This document shows positions 62,143 through 64,000 of a DNA stretch of 64,000 nucleotides, one piece after another; position 1 is the first letter of the stretch, and each line of letters starts with the position of its first letter. Location: positions 104,884 to 168,883 of the forward strand of contig JAIOZK010000005.1 of NCBI GenBank assembly GCA_021740625.1. The letters are read 5' to 3'. Origin of the DNA: Bacteroidales bacterium. Its GTDB lineage: Bacteria; Bacteroidota; Bacteroidia; Bacteroidales; JAIOZK01. The translations under genes and the position numbers were made by a program. Under the pieces are notes generated by a model. The model did not search any database, was not told the origin of the DNA, and worked only from the letters and a program-made list of their open reading frames with translations.

Positions 62143-63744
62143 CTAAAATTCATAATTGTTGCTGATATATCCATTCTTATCACTGTCGTTTGGATAATCA
62201 ATCGAAAAATGCAATCCTCTGCTTTCTTTTCTTTGCATAGCCATTTTGATAATGAGATAACCGACAATGATCAAATTGCGTAGTTCGCAAATTCTTTGTG
62301 TCAATACAGATTTTTCGTAGAGATCTTCAGTTTCCTTGTAAATAATTTCAAGCCTGTCGAGGGCTCTTTTTAAACGGAGGTTTGATCTCACGATCCCCAC
62401 ATAATTGCTCATGATGGACTGTACTTCTTTCAGGCTTTGGGTGATGAGGATCATTTCCTCGTTCAGTACGGTGCCTGAGGCGTCCCAGTCGGGGATTTCA
62501 TCACAAAAGCCAATATCATCAATATGTTCCATGGCATTCAGACTGGAACGATGGCTGAAGACGGCAGATTCAAGCAGGGAATTGGAGGCAAGCCTGTTGG
62601 CGCCATGCAGACCCGTTGAAGCGACTTCACCGCTGGCATAAAGGTTCTGAATCGTACTTCTGCCGTATTCATCCACTTTGATACCACCACACATATAATG
62701 AGCGGCAGGAACTACCGGGATCATATCCTTGGTGATGTCGATGCCAATGGTCAGGCATTTGGCATAAATGGTCGGGAACTCCCGGATGAGATCATCTTTT
62801 TCGAGATGCCTGCAATCAAGATATACGTGTTCTTCACCGCTGAGCTTCATTTCTGTATCGATGGCGCGGGCTACAATATCCCTGGGAGCAAGGGAGCCCC
62901 GTTCATCGTATTTGTGCATGAATTCTTTTTCATCTGCTGTTTTAAGAATGGCACCAAAACCTCTCAAAGCTTCTGTGATCAAAAAGGAAGGACGTTCACC
63001 AGGATTGTACAAGGAAGTGGGATGGAACTGGAAAAACTCCATGTTTTCGATTTGGCCCTTTGCCCGGTATACCATGGCAACACCATCGCCTGTGGCAATC
63101 CTGGGATTGGTGGTGGTGCTGTATACATTTCCGGCTCCCCCGGAAGCGATCAGGGTGACTTTCGAGAGTATGGTCATGATCTCCTTGGTTTCGGGATTTA
63201 ATACATAGGCCCCGAAACATTTGATACCCTTGCTTTTTTTGTTTAGCTCTTTTCCGAGATGGTGCTGTGTTAAAATATCAATTGCAAAATGCTTTTGCAG
63301 AATCTCGATATTGGGATGTTCCTTGATCTGAGCAACAAGCGTCTTCTCTATCTCGTAGCCGGTTTTATCCTTGTGATGGAATACCCTGTGCTCGGAATGG
63401 CCCCCTTCCCGGGCAAGATCATATTTGCCTGATTTTTTCTTATCGAAATGGGTCCCCCAGTTGATCAACTCCTTTACCCTTTCGGTTGATTCGGTTATGG
63501 TTAGCCTTACAATACGTTCATCATTCAAGCCATCTCCCGCCTTAAGGGTATCCTGTATATGTTTTTCGTAGGTGTCGGGAGTATACATCACCGCTGCGAT
63601 GCCACCCTGGGCGTATTTGGTGGCAGTCTCATCCGTTTTGTCTTTGGCCACGATCAAGACTTTTCCCTTGTGCGCCACTTTTAATGCGAAAGTGAGTCCC
63701 GCAATTCCCGAACCAATGATTAAGAAGTCAACTTTTTTGCGCAT
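62143..63744 (-). CDS. nadB: L-aspartate oxidase
   Basis: 533 residues. FAD-binding start FLIIGSGIAGLTFALKVAHK, the family pattern ATKYAQGGIAAV, the substrate loop HSEHRVFHHKDKTG, TLIASGGAGNVYSTTTNPRI, EFFQFHPTSLY and GEVASTGLHGANRLASNSLL are all present, followed by the C-terminal helical domain. It oxidises aspartate to iminoaspartate for quinolinate and NAD synthesis. nadA and nadC are not adjacent. A -7 box is at 63765-63772. Confidence 0.97.
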   Translation of the reverse strand: MRKKVDFLIIGSGIAGLTFALKVAHKGKVLIVAKDKTDETATKYAQGGIAAVMYTPDTYEKHIQDTLKAGDGLNDERIVRLTITESTERVKELINWGTHFDKKKSGKYDLAREGGHSEHRVFHHKDKTGYEIEKTLVAQIKEHPNIEILQKHFAIDILTQHHLGKELNKKSKGIKCFGAYVLNPETKEIMTILSKVTLIASGGAGNVYSTTTNPRIATGDGVAMVYRAKGQIENMEFFQFHPTSLYNPGERPSFLITEALRGFGAILKTADEKEFMHKYDERGSLAPRDIVARAIDTEMKLSGEEHVYLDCRHLEKDDLIREFPTIYAKCLTIGIDITKDMIPVVPAAHYMCGGIKVDEYGRSTIQNLYASGEVASTGLHGANRLASNSLLESAVFSHRSSLNAMEHIDDIGFCDEIPDWDASGTVLNEEMILITQSLKEVQSIMSNYVGIVRSNLRLKRALDRLEIIYKETEDLYEKSVLTQRICELRNLIIVGYLIIKMAMQRKESRGLHFSIDYPNDSDKNGYISNNYEF

Positions 63745-63764
63745 ATTCCTTATGATTCAGGTTT

Positions 63765-63772
63765 CAAAGTTA
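63765..63772 (-). promoter_or_regulatory. -7 box (TAACTTTG) for nadB
   Basis: Minus-strand TAACTTTG fits TAnnTTTG, 21 bp upstream of the nadB ATG. Confidence 0.55.
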
Positions 63773-63789
63773 GTGAAATAATATCAGCC

Positions 63790-63866
63790 GGTGGAAGAAT
63801 TGAATACTGGAAGTTGGATGTTGGAAGGTAGAATTCAAATGTCCAATATCCAATGTCGAACTTGTC
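63790..63866. repeat. autocorrelated spacer repeat (GTTGGATGTTGGAAG / ATGTCCAATATCCAATG)
   Basis: Short imperfect units of TTGGAnG and their complement TCCAAT follow each other between nadB and the right-edge gene; they can fold as a weak hairpin. No coding content. Confidence 0.5.
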
Positions 63867-63924
63867 AATGCCTGAAATACGTTGACCACTTTTTAACAGA
63901 AAAACAAACTAAAATTAGTTAAAA

Positions 63925-64000
63925 ATGGCAACAAGAAAATCACAAAAATTAACCGTATCTGAGAGAAGGCGAAGGAACTTCAGTGAAAGCTTTAAAGTTC
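63925..64000 (+). CDS. probable IS3-type transposase OrfA (N-terminus only)
   Basis: The first 25 residues read ATRKSQKLTVSERRRRNFSE then SFKV, a basic start with the RRNFSESFK segment that opens IS3-family helix-turn-helix OrfA proteins in Bacteroidota. The window ends at 64000. Upstream, TTGACCACTTTTTAAC (63883-63898) could be part of the left inverted repeat of the element, and a small palindrome (AACTAA-AA-TTAGTT, 63907-63920) precedes the ATG. Identity rests on a very short segment. Confidence 0.55.
   Translation, partial: MATRKSQKLTVSERRRRNFSESFKV

Overview
The window reads as a chromosomal segment of a member of the Bacteroidota, most likely a fermentative Bacteroidales/Marinilabiliales-type organism. 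The evidence is the TAnnTTTG (-7) promoter boxes ahead of many genes, the general lack of Shine-Dalgarno sequences, both type IX secretion (T9SS) C-terminal signals (type A at 22444-24456, type B at 28908-31517), and family-restricted gene pairs such as DUF4271-hemD, fur-purA and nadK-DUF6089-uppS-bamA-ompH-ompH. No plasmid, phage or CRISPR feature is visible. One tRNA (Gln, TTG anticodon) and no rRNA are present.

Left part, 1-11 kb: a minus-strand housekeeping run (ChaN-like lipoprotein fragment, acyl-CoA thioesterase, cytidine deaminase, O-antigen-ligase-like membrane protein, S41 protease, yidD, rnpA, hemD, DUF4271), then adk on plus, then a minus-strand pair of a small helical protein and a 900-residue ADP-forming acyl-CoA synthetase fused to a GNAT acetyltransferase. 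A decayed uracil/xanthine permease fragment lies at about 11.1-11.5 kb. From 11.6 to 17.5 kb is a loose carboxylate cluster: OFA-type transporter, acetyl-CoA synthetase, 3-hydroxyacyl-CoA dehydrogenase and acetate kinase.

Middle, 17.7-36 kb: yebC; an ECF sigma / anti-sigma / GIN-domain surface protein operon; a T9SS beta-propeller gene flanked on both sides by REP-like double-hairpin elements; lepA; a tandem of a catalytically altered GAPDH paralogue and a canonical GAPDH; a giant T9SS type B protein; a Rel-type ppGpp enzyme; fur and purA.

Right part, 36-64 kb: a minus-strand envelope-biogenesis block (two OmpH/Skp chaperones, BamA, UppS, DUF6089, NadK, a second Omp85-like protein, a CBS protein, RsgA); a PrsW-like membrane protein and dprA; a MurG-like glycosyltransferase; a hemerythrin-domain protein paired with a LuxR regulator whose receiver lacks the phospho-acceptor Asp; lgt; a large DUF2723 protein; tRNA-Gln; the rimP-nusA-infB operon behind a terminator-like leader hairpin; a penicillin-acylase-family hydrolase, gamma-carbonic anhydrase and nadB. 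The right edge cuts into what looks like an IS3-type transposase gene.

Most of the window is ordinary core genome. The best candidates for something undescribed are the GAPDH-like protein with its active site replaced (26864-27880) and its palindromic upstream site, the REP-like elements around the T9SS propeller gene, the rimP leader hairpin, and the hemerythrin/pseudo-receiver pair.
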